Shown piece after piece: positions 7,156-14,909 of a stretch of DNA of 28,415 nucleotides (position 1 is its first letter; each line of letters begins with the position of its first letter). The DNA is taken from the IMG/VR virus record IMGVR_UViG_3300010334_000207, positions 1 to 28,415 of that record. One strand, written 5' to 3'. The position numbers and the translations under genes were made by a program. The notes below the pieces were generated by a model, which saw only the letters and a list, made by a program, of their open reading frames with translations, was not told the DNA's origin and did not search any database. The DNA is from a virus.

Positions 7156-7359
7156 ATGGCTAGTGAGAAAAATATGGCTAACGCCATCAGAAGTGCAGGT
7201 AATGCAGCAATTAGTGGAAGAGATGTAGTAAAAGCTGCTATATCTGCCGCAGCAAGAGATGCTGGGCAAGACCGAGAGCCTTCAGAAGCATGGATGCGAG
7301 GAATGCACAGTCCCGAACCCCGTAAGTTAGATAGACGGGGAAGAGCACTTAAACGATAG
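7156..7359 (+). CDS. Small hypothetical protein with basic tail, 67 aa
   Basis: The ATG has ATAGGTGAA upstream. The N-terminal half is an Ala-rich amphipathic helix candidate (about residues 5-38) and the C-terminal part (PRKLDRRGRALKR, 55-67) is basic. The family is not recognised. It stands ten bases before the first 13-codon mini-ORF in the same polycistron. Confidence 0.65.
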   Translation: MASEKNMANAIRSAGNAAISGRDVVKAAISAAARDAGQDREPSEAWMRGMHSPEPRKLDRRGRALKR

Positions 7360-7368
7360 GAGTACACC

Positions 7369-7410
7369 ATGTACAAAAAGCACAAGCGCGGTCGTAAGAC
7401 ACGCCGTTAA
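7369..7410 (+). CDS. 13-residue Arg/Lys mini-protein, copy 1
   Basis: A 14-codon ORF, MYKKHKRGRKTRR, with ATAGGAG five bases upstream of the ATG. Eight of 13 residues are Lys or Arg, plus one His. The layout GGAG-N4-CCATG and the TAATT after the coding part recur at 7479, so the two look like a tandem duplication. Very basic mini-proteins can condense DNA, as the longer J proteins of microviruses do; that is an analogy only. Expression is not proven, but the strong ribosome site and the duplicate argue against chance. Confidence 0.6.
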   Translation: MYKKHKRGRKTRR

Positions 7411-7478
7411 TTCCCCGCAAGGGATGAGGTATGGCTGACTTCCTCTTCTAAGTTGGCCGCTGCTTATTGGAGAAAACC

Positions 7479-7520
7479 ATGGCACGCATGAAACGTAAAG
7501 GCCGTAAAGGTCGTAAGTAA
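7479..7520 (+). CDS. 13-residue Arg/Lys mini-protein, copy 2
   Basis: A 14-codon ORF, MARMKRKGRKGRK, with TTGGAGAAAACC before the ATG. Eight of 13 residues are Lys or Arg. It has the same length as copy 1, a start 110 bases downstream and a matching ribosome site. The 68 bases between the copies hold only a six-codon ORF at 7431. It is followed at once by the hairpins and promoter at 7526-7597. Role as for copy 1: DNA or RNA neutralisation is inference. Confidence 0.6.
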   Translation: MARMKRKGRKGRK

Positions 7521-7525
7521 TTAGT

Positions 7526-7567
7526 CCCTTGTGGATTAAGCCCAAGGGGGAGGGGACATACTCCCCC
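7526..7567 (+). promoter_or_regulatory. Mutually exclusive hairpins (attenuator-like or mRNA-end structure)
   Basis: Three arms are visible: CCCTTG (7526-7531), CAAGGGGGAG (7543-7552) and CTCCCCC (7561-7567). The middle arm can pair with the first (six bp) or the third (seven bp, GGGGGAG with CTCCCCC), but not with both fully. No T-run follows. The structure lies right after the second mini-ORF and before a promoter, so it may end, protect or attenuate the upstream message. Confidence 0.5.
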
Positions 7568-7569
7568 AC

Positions 7570-7597
7570 TTGACATTTGCTGATAGTCTGGTCTAAT
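7570..7597 (+). promoter_or_regulatory. Sigma-70 promoter inside the late block
   Basis: A perfect TTGACA (7570-7575) is followed after 16 bases by TCTAAT (7592-7597), five of six matches to the -10. It lies in one of the few real gaps of the late block, 30 bases before the next start at 7627. It would give independent transcription of the scaffold/capsid segment by host RNA polymerase. Confidence 0.7.
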
Positions 7598-7600
7598 CGC

Positions 7601-7612
7601 GTCTAGTTAGAC
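7601..7612. promoter_or_regulatory. Palindrome at the expected transcription start
   Basis: GTCTA-GT-TAGAC is a perfect inverted repeat with a two-base centre, starting four bases after the -10 of the promoter at 7570-7597. The position covers the likely start site, as an operator would. It could also form a small 5' hairpin on the message. A ribosome site (AGAGG) follows for the gene at 7627. Confidence 0.4.
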
Positions 7613-7626
7613 GATAGAGGTTATTT

Positions 7627-8154
7627 ATGAGCGTACCACCCGATAAGTTAATGGAAATGATTGGCAAGCAACAAGGGAACCCTTCCGAGAACCCTGCTGC
7701 TGATAACACCGCGATGTCTGATTCGACAACGGCTCCTATGTCTGCGCCGATGTCTACACCAGAGCCTAAGATGGGAAATCGTGAAGGTGCGCTAGTCAAT
7801 ATTTCAATGGCAATGGATTTGATTGAACAAGCCTTGCCAAGTCTAGGTAGTGAATCACCAGAGGGTCAAAAAGCATTGAACGCTATTCGTGCGTTGAGCG
7901 GTTTGATTGGTCCTCGCAAGCAAAAGACAGGTGAATTACAGCAATCTGAAATTATTCAAATGTTGCAAAACTTACCTCAAGCTGGCGGTGCAACGCCTGA
8001 AGGTAAAGCAATGTCACAAGCACCAATGATTCCCGGTATGTCACCTAGCGGTATGCCTCCTCCTCCAATGCCTAGTGGCGGCGGTGCTGGCGGTCCTCCT
8101 CCTAGCGCACCTCCCGGCGCACCACCCGGCGGTATGCCTCAACCACCTATGTAA
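7627..8154 (+). CDS. Hypothetical protein with Pro/Gly/Met-rich tail, 175 aa
   Basis: First gene after the internal promoter, with AGAGG upstream of the ATG. Residues 1-50 are Pro, Ser and Thr rich; 55-120 look helical; the last 40 or so are a low-complexity run of Pro, Gly, Ala and Met. The family is not recognised. It lies two genes before the scaffold candidate, in the region where head-assembly accessory proteins are coded. The Pro-rich tail is probably disordered. Confidence 0.7.
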   Translation: MSVPPDKLMEMIGKQQGNPSENPAADNTAMSDSTTAPMSAPMSTPEPKMGNREGALVNISMAMDLIEQALPSLGSESPEGQKALNAIRALSGLIGPRKQKTGELQQSEIIQMLQNLPQAGGATPEGKAMSQAPMIPGMSPSGMPPPPMPSGGGAGGPPPSAPPGAPPGGMPQPPM

Positions 8155-8164
8155 AGGAAATATT

Positions 8165-8350
8165 ATGGACCTGTTTAAACCAAGAGGTGCTAATAGCCCT
8201 CGTCGCCCTACAGACAACAACCAGCAAAACGGTGTTGTTACTAACCCACCACGTTTTGAGCAGTTTGGCGGTTTGTCTGGCGGCAATGCAATTGGCACGA
8301 AGAACAAAATGGGCGTTCAAAAGCCCGGCGATGGAAAAAAAGTAATCTAA
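8165..8350 (+). CDS. Small hypothetical protein, 61 aa
   Basis: The start was set at the ATG at 8165 because TAAAGGAAATAT lies directly upstream; a longer frame from 8075 would run through the previous gene's Pro-rich end and is unlikely. The product is polar, basic, Gly and Asn rich and probably disordered. The family is not recognised. It lies between the 175-residue protein and the scaffold candidate. Confidence 0.65.
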   Translation: MDLFKPRGANSPRRPTDNNQQNGVVTNPPRFEQFGGLSGGNAIGTKNKMGVQKPGDGKKVI

Positions 8351-8368
8351 TTTTATTAGGGGATAAGA

Positions 8369-8899
8369 ATGAGTCTCGAAGATATGTCTTTTGAACAGCG
8401 CGACCAAATGGCGTTGTTGATGGAAGAACTTTCACACAATCCAAGTACAAGAAAAGATATTTTGCGTTTGACGAAGCAAATCAAACCAGACCTTCTTATT
8501 CCTGAGTTGGAAATTGAAAATACAACCAAATCGTATGTCGATAAGCTAGAGCAGCAGCTTATGGCGCGTGATGCAAAAGACAGAGAACAAGACGCTTTGC
8601 GTGACCTTGAGTCTCGCCGTAATAAGTTAATGAAAAAAGGTTTAGTAGAACGTGAAGAAGATGTCTATGAAGTGGAAAAAATTATGCTTGAAAAAGGCAT
8701 AACTAACCATGAATCGGCAGCGGAATACTGGCAATGGATGAAGCAATCAGCTACTCCAACGCCAACCGGTTACAACCCTTCAGCGGTTAGCAAGTTCGAC
8801 TTAGGTAAATACTATAAGAACCCGCAAGCCGCAGCAAGAGATGAAGCATCAAAAGCACTCCAAGAGTTACGTCAAAACAAACGTCCTATTGGATTTTAA
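8369..8899 (+). CDS. Probable scaffolding protein
   Basis: A 176-residue, highly charged, helical protein placed directly before the major capsid gene, the usual site of the scaffold. Residues 45-110 are dense in Glu, Lys, Arg and Leu and look like a coiled coil. The C-terminus (about 135-176, FDLGKYYKNPQAAARDEASK and onwards) is a basic helical segment of the kind that binds capsid subunits. Scaffolds guide prohead assembly and then leave. The ATG has TTAGGGGATAAG upstream. The call rests on position, length and composition, as scaffolds share little sequence. Confidence 0.65.
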   Translation: MSLEDMSFEQRDQMALLMEELSHNPSTRKDILRLTKQIKPDLLIPELEIENTTKSYVDKLEQQLMARDAKDREQDALRDLESRRNKLMKKGLVEREEDVYEVEKIMLEKGITNHESAAEYWQWMKQSATPTPTGYNPSAVSKFDLGKYYKNPQAAARDEASKALQELRQNKRPIGF

Positions 8900-8932
8900 T
8901 TAATTAGGGGATAAAGTTTTTAGGAGATAACC

Positions 8933-9934
8933 ATGCCTATTGGTGGCGGTATCGTTCCAGCAACGGGTAGTACGCAATTTACCGAGTTGACATACGTCAC
9001 GCGGCGTGCGTTTATTCCGAAGCTAGTTGTTCAATTATATAACTCAACACCGTTAATGGCGGCTCTGATTGCTAACTCGCAACAGGCTTCCGGTGGTGTT
9101 TCTTCAATAACCGTTCCCGTTCAAGGCGCACAGTTTGTGAACGCACAATGGTCTGACTACTCTGGTTCATTTAACCAGCCAGCAGTTCAGCAAGGTGCTT
9201 TCAACGCTGAGTTTGACCTGAAGCTGATGATTGCTCCAGTACCGTTCCTCGGTATGGAAGGTGCAGTTCAGCAAGACGCTGCAATCATTCCTTTGATTGA
9301 AGCTCGTATGAACGATGCAACAAACGTGATGATGGATGCAATGGCAACAGCCTTGTATAACAACAGCACGAACACGCAACAGTTCACAGGTTTGCCAGCA
9401 GCAGTTTCTGCTTCCGGCACCTACGGTAACATCAGCCGTTCTGCTTACACTTGGTGGCAGTCAAAAGCCTACACAGCAGGTAACGTGAACCCAACCCGTC
9501 AAAACATTCTTCAGTACATCTCTGGTACCGTTAAAAACGGTGCTGAAGTGCCTACGTTTGGTGTTTGCGGTTTTGGTACATGGACTCTGTTGGCACAAGA
9601 CTTTGTCGGTCAAGAGCAATACGTTATCACTCCCGGTCACGGTTTTGATGGCGATGCTAATGGTCCTCAAGCTGGTTTCCGTGCTTTGATGGTTGCCGGT
9701 GTTCCTATTTATCCTGACCCATACTGTCCAGAAGGTACGGTTTACTTCCTGAACACTAACTACCTCTCGCTCTACATCCATGAGCAAGGTTCGTTCGTGT
9801 TTACAGGTTTTGAATCGACCCTGCCTAACTGGCAGATTGGTTATGTTGGTGCTGTCTTGATGATTGCTGAGTTGGTTTCAACTAAGCCAAAGTCAATGTC
9901 AGTTGTGTCGGGTTACAACTCTCTAAGCATCTAA
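8933..9934 (+). CDS. Major capsid protein
   Basis: A 333-residue protein with a strong ribosome site (TTAGGAGATAACC). The N-terminal FTELTYVTRRAFIPKLVVQLY (about 16-36) and the later AGFRALMVAGVPIYPDPYC, followed by a Trp/Gly-rich C-terminal strand region, fit an HK97-fold capsid protein of podovirus-like phages. It forms the icosahedral shell. An N-terminal delta domain is not obvious, consistent with a separate scaffold gene at 8369. Order (portal, scaffold, this gene, small decoration-type proteins, adaptor) supports the call. Confidence 0.85.
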   Translation: MPIGGGIVPATGSTQFTELTYVTRRAFIPKLVVQLYNSTPLMAALIANSQQASGGVSSITVPVQGAQFVNAQWSDYSGSFNQPAVQQGAFNAEFDLKLMIAPVPFLGMEGAVQQDAAIIPLIEARMNDATNVMMDAMATALYNNSTNTQQFTGLPAAVSASGTYGNISRSAYTWWQSKAYTAGNVNPTRQNILQYISGTVKNGAEVPTFGVCGFGTWTLLAQDFVGQEQYVITPGHGFDGDANGPQAGFRALMVAGVPIYPDPYCPEGTVYFLNTNYLSLYIHEQGSFVFTGFESTLPNWQIGYVGAVLMIAELVSTKPKSMSVVSGYNSLSI

Positions 9935-9944
9935 GGAGCTAACC

Positions 9945-10277
9945 ATGTCATTAAGTACCAATAAAATCACGCTTGCTGGCGCACAGACCAACACCGCTGG
10001 TGCCTATTTTTTAACTACTACTTTGTCTGCTGTTAATACAGGCAATGGTACGGTTATTCCTGCTGGTGTTTATCTGATGTTTCCACAAGTAAATGTTAGC
10101 GTTATTGCTTCTACAAGTAATACTGCCAACTCTACTTTGATGGCAGCCAATACTGGTGGCGTTATCATTTCTGATGGTGTCAACGTATTTGCTAAGTCAA
10201 GCTACGCAAGCGGCGACACAGTAACTCTGTTGGCTACCAACGGTGGTCAAAACGTAAGCAGTACCTACGTATCGTAA
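9945..10277 (+). CDS. Candidate head decoration protein, 110 aa
   Basis: A small Ser/Thr/Asn/Ala-rich protein of beta character with no Cys and few charges, starting 10 bases after the capsid stop with TAAGGAGC upstream. Small beta-rich proteins directly after the capsid gene often coat the shell. No family motif was recognised. A minor fibre-like role is an alternative. Confidence 0.55.
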   Translation: MSLSTNKITLAGAQTNTAGAYFLTTTLSAVNTGNGTVIPAGVYLMFPQVNVSVIASTSNTANSTLMAANTGGVIISDGVNVFAKSSYASGDTVTLLATNGGQNVSSTYVS

Positions 10278-10286
10278 GGGGGCATC

Positions 10287-10739
10287 ATGTCTAATTCTGA
10301 TGCCGTATCGCAGCTATACCTTGACAGTTTTAGTTTTGGTCGTCTTGGTGTTCTTCGCGGTACAACGCTAAACACCGCTGGTAACGCAGTTATCACCATT
10401 CCAATTTTGGGTGGTGGCTTAACTAACGGCGGTGGTATAGCTAACTCTGGTGGCATTATTGTTCGTAGAGTTACGATTCAAAATGGTTCCGGTAACGTGT
10501 CTAATGCAAACGTGAGCATTTCTACAACTGCAGACGGAGCAAATTTAATTACGGCTAATACCGTATTAACTGCCATGTCTACTGTTGGTCGTTATGTTGA
10601 TATTAATGCAGCGTCACCATTCACCAGCAATGTTGTAGCCGGTAACGTAACCCAATGTTTGTATGTGAATATTAATGCTATCGCTAACAATGCGAATACC
10701 GTTGATATTTGTGTATATGGCGATGTTGTGAGCTTCTAA
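10287..10739 (+). CDS. Hypothetical beta-rich virion protein, 150 aa
   Basis: The ATG has AAGGGGGC upstream. The product is beta-rich, with a Gly-rich loop (LGGGLTNGGGIANSGG, about 41-56) and repeated Asn/Val/Ala strands. Composition and place suggest a second decoration or head-surface protein, or a small structural protein at the head-tail join. The family is not recognised. Confidence 0.55.
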   Translation: MSNSDAVSQLYLDSFSFGRLGVLRGTTLNTAGNAVITIPILGGGLTNGGGIANSGGIIVRRVTIQNGSGNVSNANVSISTTADGANLITANTVLTAMSTVGRYVDINAASPFTSNVVAGNVTQCLYVNINAIANNANTVDICVYGDVVSF

Positions 10740-10741
10740 TT

Positions 10742-11074
10742 ATGCAAACCGTCTATGTGACAAACAAATGGGAAAAACCCATAACTTTTAACTACAATTT
10801 TGTGCCATACACATTCCCTGTTGGTGAAAGTGTAGAAGCTCCGTTAGAGGCTGTTTGTCACATATTCGGGCATAATGACCCTGATAAAGAACCGTATATG
10901 GCGCGGTTGGCTATGATTCATACGAAAGCAGATATTCCCAAGGGTTTAAAAATTCTTGAGAAAATTTTGATTACGGACCAGCCGCCAAAGAAAGGCCACT
11001 CGTTATCCCCGGTGGTTGAAAGAGTACCCCTGCCGCCTAGTGCGGTTGGGGGAAAAGTCAATGATGAAGTTTAA
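10742..11074 (+). CDS. Hypothetical virion-associated protein, 110 aa
   Basis: The start was set at the ATG at 10742, just after the previous stop; a longer in-frame extension would overlap the previous gene. The N-terminus is a beta-type segment (VTNKWEKPITFNYNFVPYTF, residues 6-25), the middle has CHIFGH (39-44), and the C-terminus is Pro and Lys rich. The pattern is familiar from proteins coded between capsid and adaptor genes in uncultured phages, without known function. The ribosome site is weak, so translation may be coupled. Confidence 0.65.
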   Translation: MQTVYVTNKWEKPITFNYNFVPYTFPVGESVEAPLEAVCHIFGHNDPDKEPYMARLAMIHTKADIPKGLKILEKILITDQPPKKGHSLSPVVERVPLPPSAVGGKVNDEV

Positions 11075-11086
11075 TGTGGAACATAA

Positions 11087-11944
11087 ATGGCGCAAACGCT
11101 AGACAGTTACATTACTTCAGTACGATACCTGCTTCACGATGCAAACGCCAATTTCTACACCAATAATCAATTAACTGATTACATCAATGGTGCAAGAGCG
11201 CGTGTTGCTCGTGACACAGGATGTCTACGCACGGTTCAAACACTTCAAATACCTGCCGCTCCCGTTGCTCAAGATAGTTATTACGTAACGCCTATTCTTT
11301 GGCAAGAAGGACTTACTGTTAATAACAATGATTACGTATTTTCAAATATTTTTGTTTATAAAGTAGTAAATGGTGGAGTATTAGGAACTGCACCAAATTA
11401 TCCTAATGCAACTAATGTTTATCCACCTTCAGGACCTATATTTAGTGGCGAGGATGTAGAACTTTATTATGCTGGACCTTCTGAAGTAATTAATTATTTA
11501 ACTTTACCGTCTGGCGTATTAACTCTGGACGTAGTTAATATTAATCTTTATTGGGGAAATTCAAGAATACCTTTGCGGTACATGGCTTGGACTGACTTTA
11601 ACGCACAACTGCGTTACTGGCAAAACCGCATAGGAACACCGGTTGCTTACAGCATTTATGGGCAATCTCAAATATACATTGGACCCGTTCCTGACATATC
11701 TTACACGGTTGATTTAGATACGGTCTTGTTGCCGACAGATTTAGTGGCTCTTACCGACGTAGATACAATTAATGACCCGTATTCTAGTCCCGTTAAGTTT
11801 TATGCTGCTTACCTCGCTAAATATTACGAACAATCGTTTGGTGAAGCTGAAATTTATTTAAATCAGTACAAACAACAGATTCAAGCGGTTCAGGCGTCCG
11901 TCTACACTAGAAGGTTGCCAGACCCATACTCTAGAGCGTACTAA
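11087..11944 (+). CDS. Head-tail adaptor (connector) protein
   Basis: A 285-residue protein. The N-terminal helices (SYITSVRYLLHDANANFYTN, residues 7-26, then QLTDYINGARARVARDTG) and the C-terminal helices (SPVKFYAAYLAKYYEQSFGE and the following Tyr/Gln-rich segment, from about 232) bracket a beta-rich middle. This is the layout of the adaptor proteins that sit below the portal in short-tailed phages and offer the tail its docking site. Bases about 11320-11580, coding the middle domain, are more AT-rich than the ends, hinting at a domain with a different history. Confidence 0.75.
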   Translation: MAQTLDSYITSVRYLLHDANANFYTNNQLTDYINGARARVARDTGCLRTVQTLQIPAAPVAQDSYYVTPILWQEGLTVNNNDYVFSNIFVYKVVNGGVLGTAPNYPNATNVYPPSGPIFSGEDVELYYAGPSEVINYLTLPSGVLTLDVVNINLYWGNSRIPLRYMAWTDFNAQLRYWQNRIGTPVAYSIYGQSQIYIGPVPDISYTVDLDTVLLPTDLVALTDVDTINDPYSSPVKFYAAYLAKYYEQSFGEAEIYLNQYKQQIQAVQASVYTRRLPDPYSRAY

Positions 11945-11947
11945 GCT

Positions 11948-13933
11948 ATGGCAGCGGCAGAACAAAAAAAATCATACGAAGTATTTAAAAACTTTCGTGG
12001 CGTAAACACGAAAGCTAATCGCACGGCTATTGGTGACGATGAGTTTTACTGGCTTGAAAATGTCATGCCTATTGGTTATGGCAATTTAAAGATTACGCCT
12101 ACGTATGACAATGTTGGAAGCATTACGTTTGCATCAACAGTTGTAAATTTTGCTTCAGCTAACATTGGTCTAACAGATTACTTAGTAGCTTTTCAAAGTG
12201 ATGGTAGCTGCGAATACGTAAACTTGACAACTAATGTCAAAGGCACGTTAGCTGCTGCTGGTACGTTTACAACTACTGGCGGCATTAATGTTAGCCAATG
12301 GAAAAACGATAGGCTGTTAATTATCGACCCTGTAAAGGGTTACTTTACGTGGGATGCAGTTAATTTAGTTTCTATTGGTGGTGTTGGAGCAATTGGCATA
12401 GTAAAAGGTGGAACAGGATATACGTCTGTTCCTTCTGTAGTAATTTCTGCTCCAAATCAAACAAATGGAATACAAGCAACAGCCAACGCCACAATATCAG
12501 CTAATGCCGTTTCTTTTATAACTTTAAGTGATGCTGGTTCTGGATATACATCTCCCCCAACCATAACAATAGTTGGTGGTGGAGGAACAAATGCTAATGT
12601 TATTGCTAGTGTCTATACATTTGCACAAGGAACAGTATCTGTTTTAATGACAAACAACGGTACGGGTTATACCAATTCATCAAATATTTCTTTAACAATT
12701 ACTGGTGGTGGTGGAGCAAACGCAACAGGAATACCTATTATTTCTGGAAACATTGTTACTCAAGTCATAATGACTAACAATGGAACGGGTTATACAAATC
12801 AAGCAAATATATCCGTATCTATTACTGGTGGTGGCGGCTCTAACGCTACTGCTAAAGCAATTATTAATACAGGCACCAATTCAGGAATTCAGTCGTTTTC
12901 TGGACGAGTATGGATTTCTAGCGGAAGAACTATTTATTATTCTGCTGCTGGCTCATACAGCGATTTTGTAACGGTGTCATCAAGTTCATTAGTTCTTACC
13001 GATGCTACGTTGCACGGCAACATTATTCAATTATTGTCAGCCAATAACTTTTTATACATTTTTGGCGACGACAGCATCAACGTAATTTCAGATGTTAGAG
13101 CTACTACTGCTGGAACCACATTATTTACAAACACAAACGTAAGCGCATCAGTAGGTACTAAATTAAAGTATGCAATTTTTCCATACTTCCGTTCTGTGTT
13201 GTTTATGAACGATTATGGTGTTTATGCGCTTGTCGGCTCTACAACGTCAAAGATTTCTGACCCGTTAGACGGAATATTTCCAAATATTGATTTTACTAAT
13301 GGCTCAGTTAATGGTGGTCAAGTTCTTCTAAACAATATTTTGTGTTCTGCGTTTAATTTTAAATACACAGGTGGTTTAGGAACATCAACTGATGACAGAT
13401 ATATTCAAGCTGTATTCTTTGAAAAGAAGTGGTTCTTTACAAGCGCAGGAAACAATTTACAATTTGTAACGTCAGTACCTGTTGGAGGAAGAATTACTCT
13501 GTTTGGTACTGATGGAACGTCGTGCGTAAAGATGTATGCAAACACAACCGCATCAATAAACAGTTATGTTCAGACATCTTTAAACCCAATGAAAGACCCA
13601 ATACGCACTAAACAAGCGTTAAAGGTTGGTGTTGAAGCTACGTTGTCTGCTGGCTCTAATATTAATTTAACTGTTGATTCTGAATCTGGTTCATCTCCTG
13701 TTATTTATTTGCCCTCAACTATTAATTGGATTAATAATTTTGGTGGAATTATTCCTTGGGTAAATAATGTTGGAACAGAAATAGGGTGGACTACTGGTGG
13801 TACTGGATACACATTATATAAAACTGATGCAAAGCAATACGGAAAATATTTAGGAATGACCGTTAAATCAGTTACACAAGGAATTGTATATAACGGATTT
13901 GAATACGAACACGAATTAAGAACGAGGTTTTAA
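11948..13933 (+). CDS. Tail hub / stabilisation protein (P22 gp10-like)
   Basis: A 661-residue protein after the adaptor. The N-terminus (FKNFRGVNTKANRTAIGDDE, residues 13-32, then WLENVMPIGYGNLK) is the signature of large beta-rich proteins that close the portal vertex in many aquatic podoviruses and recall P22 gp10. Four copies of a 41-43-residue Gly-rich repeat lie between about 154 and 308 (see 12407-12868). The C-terminal half is beta-rich with YNGFEYEHELRTRF at the end, a common ending for this group. It starts three bases after the previous stop with a weak ribosome site. Confidence 0.75.
   Translation: MAAAEQKKSYEVFKNFRGVNTKANRTAIGDDEFYWLENVMPIGYGNLKITPTYDNVGSITFASTVVNFASANIGLTDYLVAFQSDGSCEYVNLTTNVKGTLAAAGTFTTTGGINVSQWKNDRLLIIDPVKGYFTWDAVNLVSIGGVGAIGIVKGGTGYTSVPSVVISAPNQTNGIQATANATISANAVSFITLSDAGSGYTSPPTITIVGGGGTNANVIASVYTFAQGTVSVLMTNNGTGYTNSSNISLTITGGGGANATGIPIISGNIVTQVIMTNNGTGYTNQANISVSITGGGGSNATAKAIINTGTNSGIQSFSGRVWISSGRTIYYSAAGSYSDFVTVSSSSLVLTDATLHGNIIQLLSANNFLYIFGDDSINVISDVRATTAGTTLFTNTNVSASVGTKLKYAIFPYFRSVLFMNDYGVYALVGSTTSKISDPLDGIFPNIDFTNGSVNGGQVLLNNILCSAFNFKYTGGLGTSTDDRYIQAVFFEKKWFFTSAGNNLQFVTSVPVGGRITLFGTDGTSCVKMYANTTASINSYVQTSLNPMKDPIRTKQALKVGVEATLSAGSNINLTVDSESGSSPVIYLPSTINWINNFGGIIPWVNNVGTEIGWTTGGTGYTLYKTDAKQYGKYLGMTVKSVTQGIVYNGFEYEHELRTRF
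12407..12868 (+). repeat. Four in-frame GxGYT repeats, 41-43 residues each
   Basis: Repeats begin at residues 154 (12407), 197 (12536), 238 (12659) and 279 (12782) of the tail-hub protein. Each has G-[TS]-G-Y-T, a short hydrophobic strand ending in I or V, and all but the first then have GGGG-x-NA. Copies 3 and 4 are nearly identical in protein and similar in DNA, suggesting a recent duplication; copies 1 and 2 have diverged. They probably form a beta-rich inserted domain. Confidence 0.8.
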
Positions 13934-13934
13934 T

Positions 13935-14561
13935 ATGACAGTACCTTATACATTTGCTGGCGCAACGTCATCAATTCCATTATCTCAATTGGATGCAAAC
14001 TTCTTAACGTATGTGACTTTAGGAACTACTCAATTTCAGTTGGGAGATACTGTTACTACAGTGAATGGTTTAAGTTTTTCTAATATAACTGTTAATGCTA
14101 CAACGTCTTATGACGCTATAAGAATTAACCAAACAGGAACAGGTAATTCGTTTGTTGTTGAAGATGCTGTAAATCCAGATTCAACTCCGTTTGTTATTAA
14201 TACTGACGGCAATGTTTCTATTGGAACGACAAGCACATTATTAAAACTTAGTGTAACTGGCTCTGTTGGATTCAATGCTCCAGTAACTGTAACGGCATCT
14301 CCTTATACAGTTTTATCAACGGACAATTGGATTATTGTTAATAGAGCTGGAACTGTAACTGTTACTTTACCTGCGGCTGCTTCTTGGACTGGTCGAATAA
14401 TAACAATCAAAACCATTCAATCTGCGGTTTTTTCTGCCACATCTAACGTAGTTCCTATTGGTTCTGCTACTGCTGGAACGACAATATTGGCACCTACCGC
14501 TGGAAAATTTGCTACGTTAGTTAGTGATGGAACTAACTGGGTAATTATGCAAGCTAACTAA
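13935..14561 (+). CDS. Tail fibre-like protein, 208 aa
   Basis: Starts with GAGG upstream in the end of the previous gene. The N-terminus (MTVPYTFAGATSSIPLSQLDANF) is a typical short virion-attachment segment. The middle holds strands with IGTTSTLLKLSVTGSVGF (about 96-113), as seen in fibre shafts. The last 90 residues (TVLSTDNWIIVNRAG, then TVTLPAA, WTGR, TLVSDGTNWVIM) form a beta domain that recurs at the C-terminus of many phage fibre proteins. It is likely part of the host-recognition apparatus with the next three genes. Confidence 0.7.
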   Translation: MTVPYTFAGATSSIPLSQLDANFLTYVTLGTTQFQLGDTVTTVNGLSFSNITVNATTSYDAIRINQTGTGNSFVVEDAVNPDSTPFVINTDGNVSIGTTSTLLKLSVTGSVGFNAPVTVTASPYTVLSTDNWIIVNRAGTVTVTLPAAASWTGRIITIKTIQSAVFSATSNVVPIGSATAGTTILAPTAGKFATLVSDGTNWVIMQAN

Positions 14562-14570
14562 GGAATAAAA

Positions 14571-14900
14571 ATGGGACTTAATGCGTTTACAAAAACTGGA
14601 AACACAATTACTTTTTTGGCTGCAACTACTGCGCCAACGCCAGTTCAATGTTTGTCTACTACGTTAGGCGGCAACCAATACCGTGTTATTAACACCGGAA
14701 CAGTAACTGTATTTCTTGGTTATGGACAAGATTCGGCTAATGCAACAACAAACGCGAATGTTGTTACTACAACAGGACAAGCATTTCCTTTGTTACCAAG
14801 CACGGATGAAATTTTGACGTTTGTGCCTAATGCTTACTTTACGGCAAAGACAGCAAGTGGAACCGCAACAATTTACATTACGCCGGGCGATGGCCTGTAA
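14571..14900 (+). CDS. Small beta-rich tail/fibre-associated protein, paralogue of 24426
   Basis: A 109-residue protein with TAAGGAATAAAA before the ATG. It is beta-rich and ends with GTATIYITPGDGL. The gene at 24426 codes a protein of similar size ending GTGTIYVTPGEGL, with similar internal features (RVINTGTVTVFLGYG here, RVHNGTAAEIFIRLG there). The two look like paralogues 9.8 kb apart. Position among fibre genes suggests a trimeric fibre tip or fibre chaperone-like subunit; function is inferred only. Confidence 0.65.
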   Translation: MGLNAFTKTGNTITFLAATTAPTPVQCLSTTLGGNQYRVINTGTVTVFLGYGQDSANATTNANVVTTTGQAFPLLPSTDEILTFVPNAYFTAKTASGTATIYITPGDGL

Positions 14901-14909
14901 GGAGTAGTT

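Noticed and set aside
7431-7451. Six-codon ORF (MADFLF) between the two basic mini-ORFs
   Set aside because: Although GGATGAGG precedes it, it is too short to support and shares nothing with its neighbours.
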